The notes beneath the pieces are model-generated. The model was not told the DNA's origin. It saw only the letters and a program-made list of their open reading frames with translations, and searched no databases. A stretch of 64,000 bases of DNA, taken from positions 2,914,001-2,978,000 of the forward strand of contig NZ_JBFRXN010000002.1 in assembly GCF_040947875.1 (NCBI RefSeq). Reading direction: 5' to 3'. The position numbers and the translations under genes were made by a program. Shown in pieces: positions 1 to 8,319 of this stretch (position 1 is the first letter of the stretch; each line of letters starts with the position of its first letter). Source of the DNA: Pseudomonas sp. MYb118. GTDB taxonomy: Bacteria; Pseudomonadota; Gammaproteobacteria; Pseudomonadales; Pseudomonadaceae.

Positions 1-2769
1 GTCCACCACCTGCGACAAGGCCTCGCGCATGGCGGTGGCGACTTCCGATGGCATCACCCGTTTGCCGACATCCGGATCGTTGATCAGCTTGGTTTCATAG
101 GGCGTGTTCGCGGCGAAGTGCAGGCTGTCGATGCGCAGCGTCGGCATGCGCACGCCGTCGTTGAGGATGGTGCCGATCAGCTCGGCCAGCGCCGCGGGGC
201 GGTCGCCGGAACTGCCGATGGCGGTGGCCAGTGACGGCACCAGGTGGTCGAACGGGTAGCCGACTTTCTGCCAGCGCTGGTGAATGTCGAGGAAGGCCTC
301 GATCTCCAGCATGGTGCGGATGCGGTTGTCCCGCGCGCCCTTGTGCCGGCTCTTGAACAGCCAGCTGTAGACTTCCTGACGCTCGAACTGGCTGGCTTTG
401 ACGATCTCGCTCCACTTGGCATCCGGGTGATTGAGCAGGTAGCCCATCAGCCACAGGTCCAGCGGATGGACCTTGGCGATAAAGCCCTGATCCGGCAGGT
501 CGTAGATGCCGGGGCTGTAGTTTTCATACAGCCGTTGCAGGCGATCGTCGGTCAGTTTTTCGGTGAGCTTGGCCCCCGTGAGGTGCGAGCGCACGAAGCT
601 GTTGAAACTTTCCTGGCTGGCCTGTGGCAGCAGGTAACGATGCACTGCTGCCATGCGAATCGGTGTCGGGCGCATGCCATCGAGGAAAGTTTCGAGGCGC
701 TCCTGGGTGTCCTTGTTCTTGTACTTTTTCCAGAACCGCAACAGGAACGAGGTGCCTTCACGGTCGGCGAACGAGGCCAGGTATTCCTGGCGACGCGGGT
801 CGCGGTCATCCTTGAGCAACTCGGCGCTGCTGTTGGGGCCGGAGTAGGTGGTGTAGCGCACCAGGTCGCGCATCAGGCGAATGAACGGCAGGTTGATGGA
901 TTCGCGCAGGGCATCGCGCAGGGTCGGGTTGCGGCCGTTGTCTTCCTTGCGGAAGTTGTTGAACACATGCAGCCCGCCACCGGTGAAAAAGGCCTCGCCG
1001 GGGCTGGCGGAGTACTTGCGATCCAGCGCGGCACCGAGCATCGCCGACAGGTTGCGGTCCTTGTTCTGGATCAGGTAATCCACGGCCCAGCGGCTCAGGC
1101 GGTCCTGTTCCGGCACTTCGAGTTTTTTCAGGTCGGCAACGCTCATCCCGCCGTACTTATCGTGCAGCTCGGCGATGATTTGCAGGTAGGTGGTGAGCAC
1201 GCGCATTTTGGCGGTGGAGCCCAGTTCCAGCTTGCTGCCTTCGTTGATGTCGAATGGCTGATCGGTGCTGTCCGTCTGGATGCGCACCCGTGAGCCATCC
1301 GGGGTCAGCTCGAACAGGGTAAAGCTGTAGCGCACCTGTGCGGTGCTGGTGGGAGTGAGCAGGCGCTCGCCCATCAGGCCGATTTGCGCGGCGAAGGCCG
1401 GGTCGGCCAGATGCTTGAGGTATTCGGTGGTCTGCGCCTGCAAGTCGCCCTGCAGCGTGCTGGTGGCCGATAGATCGAGGCGATCGAGGTCATACAGCGG
1501 GCGATTGAGCAGCCCGCCCAGGCGGCTGCGCGCCACGCTGATGCCTTTGTTGGTTTCGATCGGTTGAATGGTCGGCTGGGTCTGCCAGTCGCGATAGGTC
1601 ACTTTGCTGGCCAGCGCGGCCGCCGCGAACTGTGGATCAATCACGTTGTTCTGCGCGAGCAGGCGAATATGGCTGTCGGTGAGGGCGGCCAGCTCATCCC
1701 GGCCCTTGGTCAGATAGTGGGAAGGGCGGCGCTGGGCGATCATCAATGAGAGCATTTCCCGCAGGGCCAGGCCTTTTTCCGCCATGGTTTTCGGATCGGT
1801 ATCGGGGCTGGCGAGCCGTTCGTTGGCCTGGTTGAAGTCAGCGCCGTACCAGACCCGCAAGCCTTCAGCCATGCCATGCACCTCGCCATGGCCCGGTACG
1901 GCGGACAAGGGCACGCTGTTGAGGTAGTCGCGCACCACGTTCTGGCGGGCCTCGAGTGTTTCCGGCCCGGCCTGATAGGCGCGGATGCTGGCGGAAATCA
2001 TCTGCCGGATCTTTTCTCCGCCCGAGACCGTCAACCCGTCGGGGGAGTGTCGGTATTTCTCGAGTTGGGTCGCCAGGGTACTGCCACCGGCCGACTGTCC
2101 GGGCATGTGCAGCATTTTTGCCACCTGTGACCAGGCGGCCATGCCGAATCGTGGCCAGTCCACGGCGGGGTTGGCCCTGGGCAGGCTCGGGTCGAGCAGG
2201 AAGCGGTTTTCGATGAACAGCAGGCTGTTGACCACCACCGGCGGAATGGCGTCGAAGCTCGAATAGAGTTGCTGCGGGTATTTGTACTGGAACAGCGGCG
2301 CCGCCCGGCAGTCAGTGATCAACAAACCGGCCTGGATTTTCTCCTGATACGGGACGAACAGCCCCCTGTCGCTGTAGTCCATCAAGGCCTGGGAAAAGCG
2401 GGTCTGGGCGGAAATCACGTAATCGCGCTTGATCAATCGCGGCAGGAACTCACCCAGGGCGCTGTAGCCCAGGCGCATATCGAAAGGCCCGGCGCCGGGA
2501 TAACGGATGGCGTCGCTGGGGCCGGGTTGCAGTTCATAGGTCAGGGTCGCGGCAAATTTGCTGGCTTCGCGGGATTGAAACTTCGACGTGCGCATTTCCC
2601 TGACGGCCGCCAGCCCTAGCGCGATCAGGATAATCAGCAGCAACAAAAAAAACGCCTTCCACCCGTGTCGGGTACGGCTGCGACGGGGTTTTTCAGGTAC
2701 AGGCGCTTCATCCACACGTTCAGTCGGAACCACATTTTTACTCGAATCGGTTTGCCACAGCGCGCCCAT
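1..2769 (-). CDS. Bifunctional transglycosylase/transpeptidase-like (PBP1-type) membrane protein, 3' end outside window
   Basis: This is an inner-membrane, periplasm-facing protein expected to polymerise and cross-link peptidoglycan. Only the first 923 codons are present; the frame is open to base 1 and the C-terminus lies outside the window. After a basic cytoplasmic tail there is one membrane segment (about residues 38-56). A GT51-like region follows, with IENRF at 186-190 and GGSTLATQLEK at 228-238. The transpeptidase SxxK motif is S518-T-A-K521. The usual first GT51 motif EDxxFxxHxG is altered: Asn follows the Glu and the His is missing, so glycosyltransferase activity is uncertain. An in-frame ATG five codons upstream (2784) is an alternative start; neither start has a strong ribosome-binding site. 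It is a divergent family member, not classical MrcA or MrcB. Confidence 0.85.
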   Translation of the reverse strand, partial: MGALWQTDSSKNVVPTERVDEAPVPEKPRRSRTRHGWKAFFLLLLIILIALGLAAVREMRTSKFQSREASKFAATLTYELQPGPSDAIRYPGAGPFDMRLGYSALGEFLPRLIKRDYVISAQTRFSQALMDYSDRGLFVPYQEKIQAGLLITDCRAAPLFQYKYPQQLYSSFDAIPPVVVNSLLFIENRFLLDPSLPRANPAVDWPRFGMAAWSQVAKMLHMPGQSAGGSTLATQLEKYRHSPDGLTVSGGEKIRQMISASIRAYQAGPETLEARQNVVRDYLNSVPLSAVPGHGEVHGMAEGLRVWYGADFNQANERLASPDTDPKTMAEKGLALREMLSLMIAQRRPSHYLTKGRDELAALTDSHIRLLAQNNVIDPQFAAAALASKVTYRDWQTQPTIQPIETNKGISVARSRLGGLLNRPLYDLDRLDLSATSTLQGDLQAQTTEYLKHLADPAFAAQIGLMGERLLTPTSTAQVRYSFTLFELTPDGSRVRIQTDSTDQPFDINEGSKLELGSTAKMRVLTTYLQIIAELHDKYGGMSVADLKKLEVPEQDRLSRWAVDYLIQNKDRNLSAMLGAALDRKYSASPGEAFFTGGGLHVFNNFRKEDNGRNPTLRDALRESINLPFIRLMRDLVRYTTYSGPNSSAELLKDDRDPRRQEYLASFADREGTSFLLRFWKKYKNKDTQERLETFLDGMRPTPIRMAAVHRYLLPQASQESFNSFVRSHLTGAKLTEKLTDDRLQRLYENYSPGIYDLPDQGFIAKVHPLDLWLMGYLLNHPDAKWSEIVKASQFERQEVYSWLFKSRHKGARDNRIRTMLEIEAFLDIHQRWQKVGYPFDHLVPSLATAIGSSGDRPAALAELIGTILNDGVRMPTLRIDSLHFAANTPYETKLINDPDVGKRVMPSEVATAMREALSQVVD

Positions 2770-2907
2770 AGTCGATTGATCCATTCACGCAGATTGATCG
2801 GACTTGTCTGAAGCTTAGTCGGTGGTTGGCGATGGCGAAGAAATTGTGGCGTGCGGGGGGATGAGGATTTGTGACTGACTGATCAGGTGGGGAGCGCTTC
2901 TGGCCCT

Positions 2908-2993
2908 TGTGGGAGCGAGCCTGCTCGCGATGGCGGGTGTTCAGGCGACTATGAGTCGCCTGACACAATCGCGAGCAGGCTCGCTCCCACAGG
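2908..2993. repeat. Inverted REP pair (BIME)
   Basis: Two copies of the REP palindrome (GGGAGCGAGCCTGCTCGCGA type) face each other. The spacer between them contains its own perfect hairpin, TCAGGCGACT-ATG-AGTCGCCTGA. The pair sits between the 5' end of the PBP-like gene and the 3' end of opgD. Confidence 0.9.
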
Positions 2994-3008
2994 ATATTGC
3001 GGCTTCTG

Positions 3009-4634
3009 TCAGGTGTACTTGCGCTTGTCCGGCGCCGGCGGGAAGTACTGATACAACCAGGTCTCGCTCAAGGTCCGCTCATTGGTGCGGATGAACAGGC
3101 GCAGCTCCACCGGGTCGACGCTGTCGTTGGTCGGGTACCAGTCGAACAGGATCCGGTAGCCCTTGATGTCATCGAGCACCAGCACGCTGAAATCCTTGAC
3201 CTGACCATTGGAGCAGGTCACCACGGGTTCGATGCCGGTGCCGTCCGGCAGGCGTTCCAGGCCGCCACCGGTGAAGTCCACGGCAAAGCGCCGTGCCCAG
3301 ACTTCCGGGTAGTGCTCGCCCGGTGCCCAGCCTTCGGTGAAACCGCCCATACCGGAACGGGTGGCGTGTACCCGCGCCAACGGCGTACCGACCGGCGGCA
3401 GTGCGCTCCAGTACAGCTTGTAGCCGTAATTGAGCGAGTCGCCAGCCGCGACCGGCTTTTTCGGGGTCCAGAAGGCGACGATGTTGTCCATGGTCTCGCC
3501 GGTCGTAGGAATTTCCAGCAGATCGACAGAGCCTTCGCCCCACGCCGTCGTAGGTTCTACCCACAGGCTCGGGCGACGGCTGTACCAGTCCACGGTGTCC
3601 TGGTAGCTGGCGAACTCGTGATCGGTCTGCACCAGGCCGAAACCTTTCGGGTCGGTGTCGGCAAAGGCGTTGAATTGCAGGGTCGCCGGGTTGTTCAGCG
3701 GGCGGCAGATCCACTCGCCGTTGCCGCGCCACATGGCCAGGCGATCGGAGTCATGGATTTGCGGGTGAATGGTGTCGCACATGCGCCGTTCGTGGGTGCC
3801 GCAGCTGAACATGCTGGTCATCGGTGCGATGCCCAACTGGTCAATGGCGGTGCGGGCGTTGATGTGGGCGTCGACTTCCATCACCACGCGCTCGGCCTGG
3901 CAGTCGATATCGAAGCGGTAGGCGCCGGTCGCGCTCGGCGAGTCGAGCAGGGCGTACACCACGAACCGGGTGCTGTTGGCGTCCGGGGTTTCGAACCAGA
4001 ACTTGGTGAAGTCGGGGAATTCCTCAGGCTTTTTCGCGTAGGTATCCACCGCCAGCCCGCGCGCCGACAGGCCATATTGGCCAGTGGCGTCGACCGCACG
4101 GAAGTAACTGGCGCCGAGGAAGGACACCACGTCGTGGCGGTCCAGCTCAGGGGCCTTGAACAGCTTGAAGCCGGAAAAACCCAGGTCGCCCTTGAGCTGC
4201 TGGGTGTCGACCGAAGTGTTTTCATAGTTGAACAGCGAAGGGCGGAAATGCACCTCCCGCGCCTGACGCGTCTTGGGATCGACGCTGTACATGCGCACCG
4301 GCTGCTTGAAGCCCATGCCCACGTGGAAAAACTGCACATCGAGCTGGCCTTTCAGATCCTTCCACAGGGAATGATTGGCGTCGTAGCGGATGGCGTTGAA
4401 GTTTTGCGGGGTCATGGTCGCCAGGGTCGGCGGCAACACCTGCTTGGTGTCCTGATAGCCCTTGCCGGCCAGTTGCCTGGCCTGGGTTTTCAGCCAATCG
4501 AAATCGAAGGCCTGGGCCTCGCCATCGGCCGTGGTATTACCCGCCCAGGCCCGTGCGGCGAGCAGGCCGGAGGCAGACAGACCGGTGTAGGCAGCGATGG
4601 CCATGGACGCTTTGAGCAAATTCCTGCGGTGCAT
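3009..4634 (-). CDS. opgD: Glucan biosynthesis protein D (OpgD/MdoD)
   Basis: This periplasmic protein of osmoregulated periplasmic glucan synthesis belongs to the MdoG/OpgG-OpgD family and is expected to shape the beta-glucan backbone after export. The product is 541 residues, the usual OpgD length. It begins [10 protein letters not shown], a twin-arginine (Tat) signal with a hydrophobic Ala/Leu stretch and a likely cleavage around residue 32 after ARAWA. The frame is open further upstream, but ATG 4634 is chosen because the Tat motif begins there and an AGGTTG-like site precedes it. It stands alone: no opgG or opgH lies nearby. A second glucan gene, ndvB, is at the other end of the window. 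Confidence 0.95.
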   Translation of the reverse strand: MHRRNLLKASMAIAAYTGLSASGLLAARAWAGNTTADGEAQAFDFDWLKTQARQLAGKGYQDTKQVLPPTLATMTPQNFNAIRYDANHSLWKDLKGQLDVQFFHVGMGFKQPVRMYSVDPKTRQAREVHFRPSLFNYENTSVDTQQLKGDLGFSGFKLFKAPELDRHDVVSFLGASYFRAVDATGQYGLSARGLAVDTYAKKPEEFPDFTKFWFETPDANSTRFVVYALLDSPSATGAYRFDIDCQAERVVMEVDAHINARTAIDQLGIAPMTSMFSCGTHERRMCDTIHPQIHDSDRLAMWRGNGEWICRPLNNPATLQFNAFADTDPKGFGLVQTDHEFASYQDTVDWYSRRPSLWVEPTTAWGEGSVDLLEIPTTGETMDNIVAFWTPKKPVAAGDSLNYGYKLYWSALPPVGTPLARVHATRSGMGGFTEGWAPGEHYPEVWARRFAVDFTGGGLERLPDGTGIEPVVTCSNGQVKDFSVLVLDDIKGYRILFDWYPTNDSVDPVELRLFIRTNERTLSETWLYQYFPPAPDKRKYT

Positions 4635-5049
4635 AAATACAACCTGTCGTGAGCAATCCCGTGCCGTTCCTGGCACGTGCTGGATCAAAAATGGAGTTCG
4701 GACATGCCTTCGGCCAAACGCAACGTACTTGGAACAGATACCAAATAGCTTAAACGGTTCGCTATCAGAGCAAAATTGCTTGATGTCAGGGCGATGGCGT
4801 CGCAATGAAACAAGACATTTCCGGTAAACGTTTCCCACAGAAACTTCTGATTTATAGGGCATTTCTGCTTTTTTCGACTAATTACTCTAAAAACCACTTC
4901 TCAGCGCCCGGATAGTTTCTATTCTATGGGCATGACCGGTTTCTGCCCTCAGGCCGGTGGGATTCAGTTGGCACAAGGAGGCGGCTGAAACAGGGAAGGG
5001 CGATGCAGTAATTGCAATTTTCTTTGACGTTAAGAGAAGGACATCGTCC
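4635..5049. other. Divergent intergenic region between opgD and a small conserved gene
   Basis: This 415-bp stretch is less GC-rich than its surroundings and has no REP sequence or convincing gene. It should hold the promoters of opgD (leftward) and the 61-residue gene (rightward). I could not identify a convincing sigma-70 or AlgU promoter by eye. Short open frames here lack codon bias and ribosome-binding sites. Confidence 0.5.
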
Positions 5050-5235
5050 ATGTCGAAAGTACAAGGCATCACCGAAATGTTGGGAATCTTCCCTTGCCTG
5101 GGCATCGGGCGGCGAAGGCGCCGCCTGAATTCCGAGGAACTGAAGCTGGTGGAACGCTATCGCGAACTGTCGGAGAGCGACCGCATCGCGATGCGGTATC
5201 TGGTGGATGCGATGAGGAGTGTTTCGCGGTTTTGA
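5050..5235 (+). CDS. Small conserved basic protein, 61 residues
   Basis: The function is unknown. ATG 5050 is preceded by a good site, GAGAAGGA, eight bases upstream, and the longer upstream frame has none. The product has an N-terminal MSKVQGITEMLG stretch, a run of five arginines (GRRRRR) and an amphipathic C-terminal half rich in Glu, Arg and Leu that may form helices. There is no signal peptide or membrane segment. The arginine cluster could suit nucleic-acid or membrane contact, but that is a guess. A terminator-like hairpin lies 255 bp downstream on the same strand. Confidence 0.6.
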   Translation: MSKVQGITEMLGIFPCLGIGRRRRRLNSEELKLVERYRELSESDRIAMRYLVDAMRSVSRF

Positions 5236-5244
5236 AGGCGCTGG

Positions 5245-5448
5245 TTACCGTGAAAGCCATTTGGCTTTTACGGCAGCCAGGTCCGCCAGGTTTCCGGCTT
5301 GCGCGTCGGCAATGCCTTCGAGGATGGATTGATAGCGAGTTGCTACATTCTTTTCAACGATGGCCTGCCGTAGGTAACTTTGTGCGAAAGCGCAATCAGC
5401 TGGAATGATTTCAATAACTTTCAGATTCGGAAGGCGTGGTGTGTACAT
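5245..5448 (-). CDS. Possible small hypothetical protein, 67 residues
   Basis: This is a weak call. The frame is open up to 5538, but the first 30 codons of the longer version overlap a strong plus-strand terminator hairpin, so an internal ATG at 5448 (MYTPRLPNLKV) is more plausible. No clear ribosome-binding site precedes either start. The C-terminal half (LEGIADAQAGNLADLAAVKA) resembles in style the short helical tails of type II antitoxins. It lies next to a real toxin-antitoxin pair, so it may be an antitoxin remnant or non-coding. Confidence 0.3.
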   Translation of the reverse strand: MYTPRLPNLKVIEIIPADCAFAQSYLRQAIVEKNVATRYQSILEGIADAQAGNLADLAAVKAKWLSR

Positions 5449-5489
5449 GCCAGCAGATCGCTCGTTCAGGAGGGCTAGTGATCGCAAAT

Positions 5490-5519
5490 AGGGGCGGACT
5501 GTAAAGTCGCCCCTTTTTG
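5490..5519 (+). terminator. Rho-independent terminator-like hairpin
   Basis: The left arm AGGGGCGGACT pairs with AGTCGCCCCT (one bulged G) around a GTAA loop, followed directly by TTTTTG. It would end transcription coming from the left, but the nearest plus-strand gene stops about 255 bp earlier. Confidence 0.75.
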
Positions 5520-5538
5520 TCGGCTGGATTTTTGTCAT

Positions 5539-5907
5539 ATGCGTCGGCGATAGGGCAAGGCTGCGACCCTTGAATCACTCAGCCAGGTTCGGTCATTGGA
5601 TTTATCCCCGCAGACGCCAGTGCAGAAACGGCAGAAACCCACCGCCCCTGCAACGATGAAAACCTATCGCTCTGGTGCTCTGGGTGCCAAGTCTGCGTTG
5701 GTGACGCCTGATGTAGGACGATTGGGTTACTCACGCAGGTTGTATCTGTAGGAATTCCCTGTTTTTGCACGCATTGCAAAAGCAAGTGTCCTGAGGCCTG
5801 TTTTTTCAGTTATCTATTGTGCACAGGAGCCGTGCGATCAATGGCAATTGCGAACGCGCCCAGCAGGTATTACCTTTCGTTTGTGAGTAATACTTTCGGA
5901 GTTTGAA
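5539..5907. other. AT-richer leader region of the vapBC-type operon
   Basis: This 369-bp stretch has no convincing gene. Base composition is closer to 50% GC than in the flanks, in line with an acquired toxin-antitoxin cassette. Its right end holds an inverted repeat described separately and the ribosome-binding site GGAG, six bases before the antitoxin ATG. Confidence 0.5.
5867..5893. promoter_or_regulatory. Candidate operator of the toxin-antitoxin operon
   Basis: GTATTAC (5867-5873) and its exact reverse complement GTAATAC (5887-5893) are 13 bases apart, ending 14 bases before the antitoxin start. Antitoxin-toxin complexes of this class normally repress their own operon through such repeats. 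Its role here is inferred from position and symmetry. Confidence 0.5.
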
Positions 5908-6153
5908 ATGTCGACCACTATGACCAGTAAAGGCCAGGTGACTATTCCTAAGCCCATTCGCGATGCCCTGCATCTCACACCAGGCTCATCCATTGAATTC
6001 ACTGTAAATGAGCATGGTGAGGTTGTGTTGCATGGCGCCAACCTCATAGCGGGTAAGACGAGCAAGCCGGATCGATTCGATGCTGTGCGAGGCAAAGCTG
6101 ATATCAAATGGCGAACCGATGATCTGATGGCCTTGCTTCGAGGGGATGATTGA
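5908..6153 (+). CDS. AbrB/MazE-type (SpoVT-AbrB fold) antitoxin
   Basis: This is the DNA-binding antitoxin of a type II system, 81 residues. The N-terminal swapped-hairpin domain shows the family hallmark TSKGQVTIPKPIRDALHLTPG (residues 6-26), followed by IEFTVNEHGEVVL. The C-terminal tail (from about residue 50) should wrap the toxin. Ribosome-binding site GGAG lies six bases before the ATG. The stop codon TGA overlaps the toxin ATG by one base, giving translational coupling. It probably represses its own promoter through the inverted repeat just upstream. The lower-GC surroundings suggest horizontal acquisition. Confidence 0.9.
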   Translation: MSTTMTSKGQVTIPKPIRDALHLTPGSSIEFTVNEHGEVVLHGANLIAGKTSKPDRFDAVRGKADIKWRTDDLMALLRGDD

Positions 6154-6554
6154 TGGTTTTGGTTGATACGAATGTGCTGATTGATGTGCTTGAGGATGAT
6201 CCGGTTTGGGCTGACTGGTCTATCCAGCAACTCAGAGCCCAATCTCAGGTGCATGAGCTCGCTATCAACCCAATCATTTACGCCGAACTCTCTCACACGT
6301 TTTCAACATTCGAAGCTTTGGATGAAGTTGTGAGTGAGCTTGGTTTGGCGATGCTGGAACTTCCACGCCCGGCATTGTTCCTGGCGGGCAAAGCGTTCAT
6401 ACGCTACCGCAGAGGGGGCGGCGGCAAACACAATGTGCTTGCCGATTTTTTCATTGGCGCACATGCGGCCGTGAAAAAATTGCCGCTGTTGACGCGAGAT
6501 GCCAAGCGTTATCGGAATTATTTTCCTTCAGTCAGATTAATTAATCCGGTGTGA
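6153..6554 (+). CDS. PIN-domain ribonuclease toxin (VapC family)
   Basis: This is a 133-residue PIN-domain toxin, expected to be a Mg2+-dependent endoribonuclease that cleaves tRNA or other structured RNA when its antitoxin is lost. PIN acidic residues are visible: D in LVDTNVLID near the N-terminus, E in the YAELS segment, D in VLADFFIGAHA, and D in the TRDAKRY segment. The ATG at 6153 overlaps the antitoxin stop (TGATG). A TTG codon directly upstream is in frame but would be unusual. Pairing of a MazE/AbrB-fold antitoxin with a PIN toxin is a recognised VapBC arrangement. The RNA target cannot be read from sequence. Confidence 0.9.
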   Translation: MVLVDTNVLIDVLEDDPVWADWSIQQLRAQSQVHELAINPIIYAELSHTFSTFEALDEVVSELGLAMLELPRPALFLAGKAFIRYRRGGGGKHNVLADFFIGAHAAVKKLPLLTRDAKRYRNYFPSVRLINPV

Positions 6555-6571
6555 ACTACACATCCTGCCAA

Positions 6572-6603
6572 TTGCCCCGGAACCTGGCTGGGTCCCGGGG
6601 CAA
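6572..6603. terminator. Stem-loop between convergent vapC-type toxin and APC permease
   Basis: TTGCCCCGG (6572-6580) pairs exactly with CCGGGGCAA (6595-6603). It lies in the 55-bp gap between convergent genes, so it may end transcription from either side, although no long T-run follows it. Confidence 0.55.
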
Positions 6604-6609
6604 ACTCCT

Positions 6610-8094
6610 TTACCGACCTACCTTCCACGCATCCCCCGCAGGCGCGGTCCCGTGGTCGTACGGCTTGCCGATCCACATGTACAGCAACCCCAGGCCGATC
6701 ACGATGGCCGTGCTCAGCACCATGGCGTAGTTGATATACCACTCGGCGTCCGGGGTGCGGGGCCAGGCCATGTTGATGATGGCGCCGATGCCGTAGGCCA
6801 GGGCGCCGATGTTGACCAGCCAGCCCCAGGCACCGAGGGTGAACTTGCCGCTGGGTTTCCAGCCCTTGAGGCGGGCGTAGAGGGCGGCGAGGACGATCAT
6901 CTGGAACGCCAGGTAGATGCCGATGGCGGCGAAGCTGACGATGGTGGCGACGGCGTCCTGCAGGAAGAAGCCGAGGATGATGATCAGCGCCGGCAGTACG
7001 CCGGAGACGAACAGCGCGGCCACGGGCACCTGGGTGTTGGGCGAGATCTTTTTCAGCACCCGGCTGCCGATGACCATTTCATCGCGGGCGTAGGAGTACA
7101 GCAGGCGACTCGCCGCCGCTTGCAGGCTGATGACGCAGGAGATGAAGGAAATCATCACCACGCCCATGACCATTTTCGAGCCGACCGGGCCGAAGGCGTT
7201 ACCCAGGATGGTGCCGACCGGGTCCTTGTCGGTGCCGTCGATCACCGCCTGCATGTCCGGCACGGCGAGGATCAGCGCCAGGCAGGCGAACATCGCGGCG
7301 ATGCCGCCGATGTAGATGGTCATGCGCATGGCCACCGGGATCTTCTTGCTCGGGTTTGGGGTTTCCTCGGCGACATCGCCGCAGGCCTCGAAGCCGTAGT
7401 ACAGGAACATCCCCGCCAGGGACGCGGTGAGGAACGCTGGCAGGTACGAGCCGTTGACGCTGATGTCGAAGGTGTTGAACAGCACGGTGAGCGACTGATG
7501 ACGCTCGAAGATCAGCAGGTACACGCCGACGATCACCGCGCCGATCAGCTCGCAGAGAAAGCCGAACATGGCGATGCGCGCCAGCGTCTTGGTGCCGCTG
7601 AGGTTGACCAGGGTGGCGAACAGCGTCAGCACCAGGGCGATGACGATGTTGGTGTTGTTGCTCGGCTCGAAGCACAGCATCGCTGCCAGGTAGGGGCCGG
7701 CGCCGACCGCGACGGCGGCGATGGTCACGCACAGGGCGATGGAGTAGATCCAGCCGACCATCCACGCCCAGCGCTTGCCCACCAGGCGGCGTGCCCAGGG
7801 GTAGACACCGCCGGAAATCGGGAACTGCGAGACCACTTCACCGAAGATCAGGCACACCAGCAACTGGCCGCAACCGACCAGCAGGTAGGCCCAGAACATC
7901 GGTGGCCCGCCTGCCGCGAGGCACAGGCCGAACAGGGTATAAACCCCTACGACCGGAGAGAGATAGGTGAAGCCCAGGGCGAAGTTTTCCCACAGGCTCA
8001 TGCTGCGATTGAAGTTGGAGGTGTAACCCAACTGGCGAAGTTGCTCGGCATCGCTGTCGGCAGCGCTTGCGGAGAATTCAGGTTGTGCACTCAT
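6610..8094 (-). CDS. APC-superfamily amino acid/polyamine permease
   Basis: This inner-membrane secondary transporter has 494 residues and about 12 predicted membrane segments. The N-terminal part (LWENFALGFTYLSPVVGVYT, and GGPPMFWAYL a little further on) is characteristic of the amino acid/choline transporter branch of the APC superfamily, and EETPNPSKKIP lies in a central loop. It is the last gene of a co-directional series with an ABC importer of the spermidine/putrescine type and two aminoaldehyde dehydrogenases, so uptake of a polyamine or its product (for example GABA) is the best guess. A REP pair separates it from the preceding dehydrogenase gene, so it may be transcribed separately. 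The substrate is not determined. Confidence 0.88.
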   Translation of the reverse strand: MSAQPEFSASAADSDAEQLRQLGYTSNFNRSMSLWENFALGFTYLSPVVGVYTLFGLCLAAGGPPMFWAYLLVGCGQLLVCLIFGEVVSQFPISGGVYPWARRLVGKRWAWMVGWIYSIALCVTIAAVAVGAGPYLAAMLCFEPSNNTNIVIALVLTLFATLVNLSGTKTLARIAMFGFLCELIGAVIVGVYLLIFERHQSLTVLFNTFDISVNGSYLPAFLTASLAGMFLYYGFEACGDVAEETPNPSKKIPVAMRMTIYIGGIAAMFACLALILAVPDMQAVIDGTDKDPVGTILGNAFGPVGSKMVMGVVMISFISCVISLQAAASRLLYSYARDEMVIGSRVLKKISPNTQVPVAALFVSGVLPALIIILGFFLQDAVATIVSFAAIGIYLAFQMIVLAALYARLKGWKPSGKFTLGAWGWLVNIGALAYGIGAIINMAWPRTPDAEWYINYAMVLSTAIVIGLGLLYMWIGKPYDHGTAPAGDAWKVGR

Positions 8095-8245
8095 GGTGTG
8101 TTAGCTCCGGAAAATCGGCAGATTTCGGATGGCCGAACCCGTGGCGGGGCCGTGGGGCAGCCGCCAGGATCGGTGGTTATTGTTTTTGTGGCTTTGGAGC
8201 CTGGTGGAGCCTAATGCCGGTTTCTGCCTTGAAACCGAGGGGACA

Positions 8246-8314
8246 TCATCGCGAGCAAGCTCGCTCCTACAGGTTCAATGCGATCCCCCTGTAGGAGCGG
8301 GCTTGCCCGCGATG
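8246..8314. repeat. Inverted REP pair (mixed subtypes)
   Basis: One copy is the GCGAGCAAGCTCGC subtype and the other the GCGGGCTTGCCCGC subtype. They face each other across a short spacer between the permease and dehydrogenase genes. Confidence 0.9.
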
Positions 8315-8319
8315 GTTTT

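Noticed and set aside
244..1293. Plus-strand open frame opposite the PBP-like gene
   Set aside because: The minus strand encodes a continuous GT51/transpeptidase frame across the whole region. The plus-strand translation is low-complexity.
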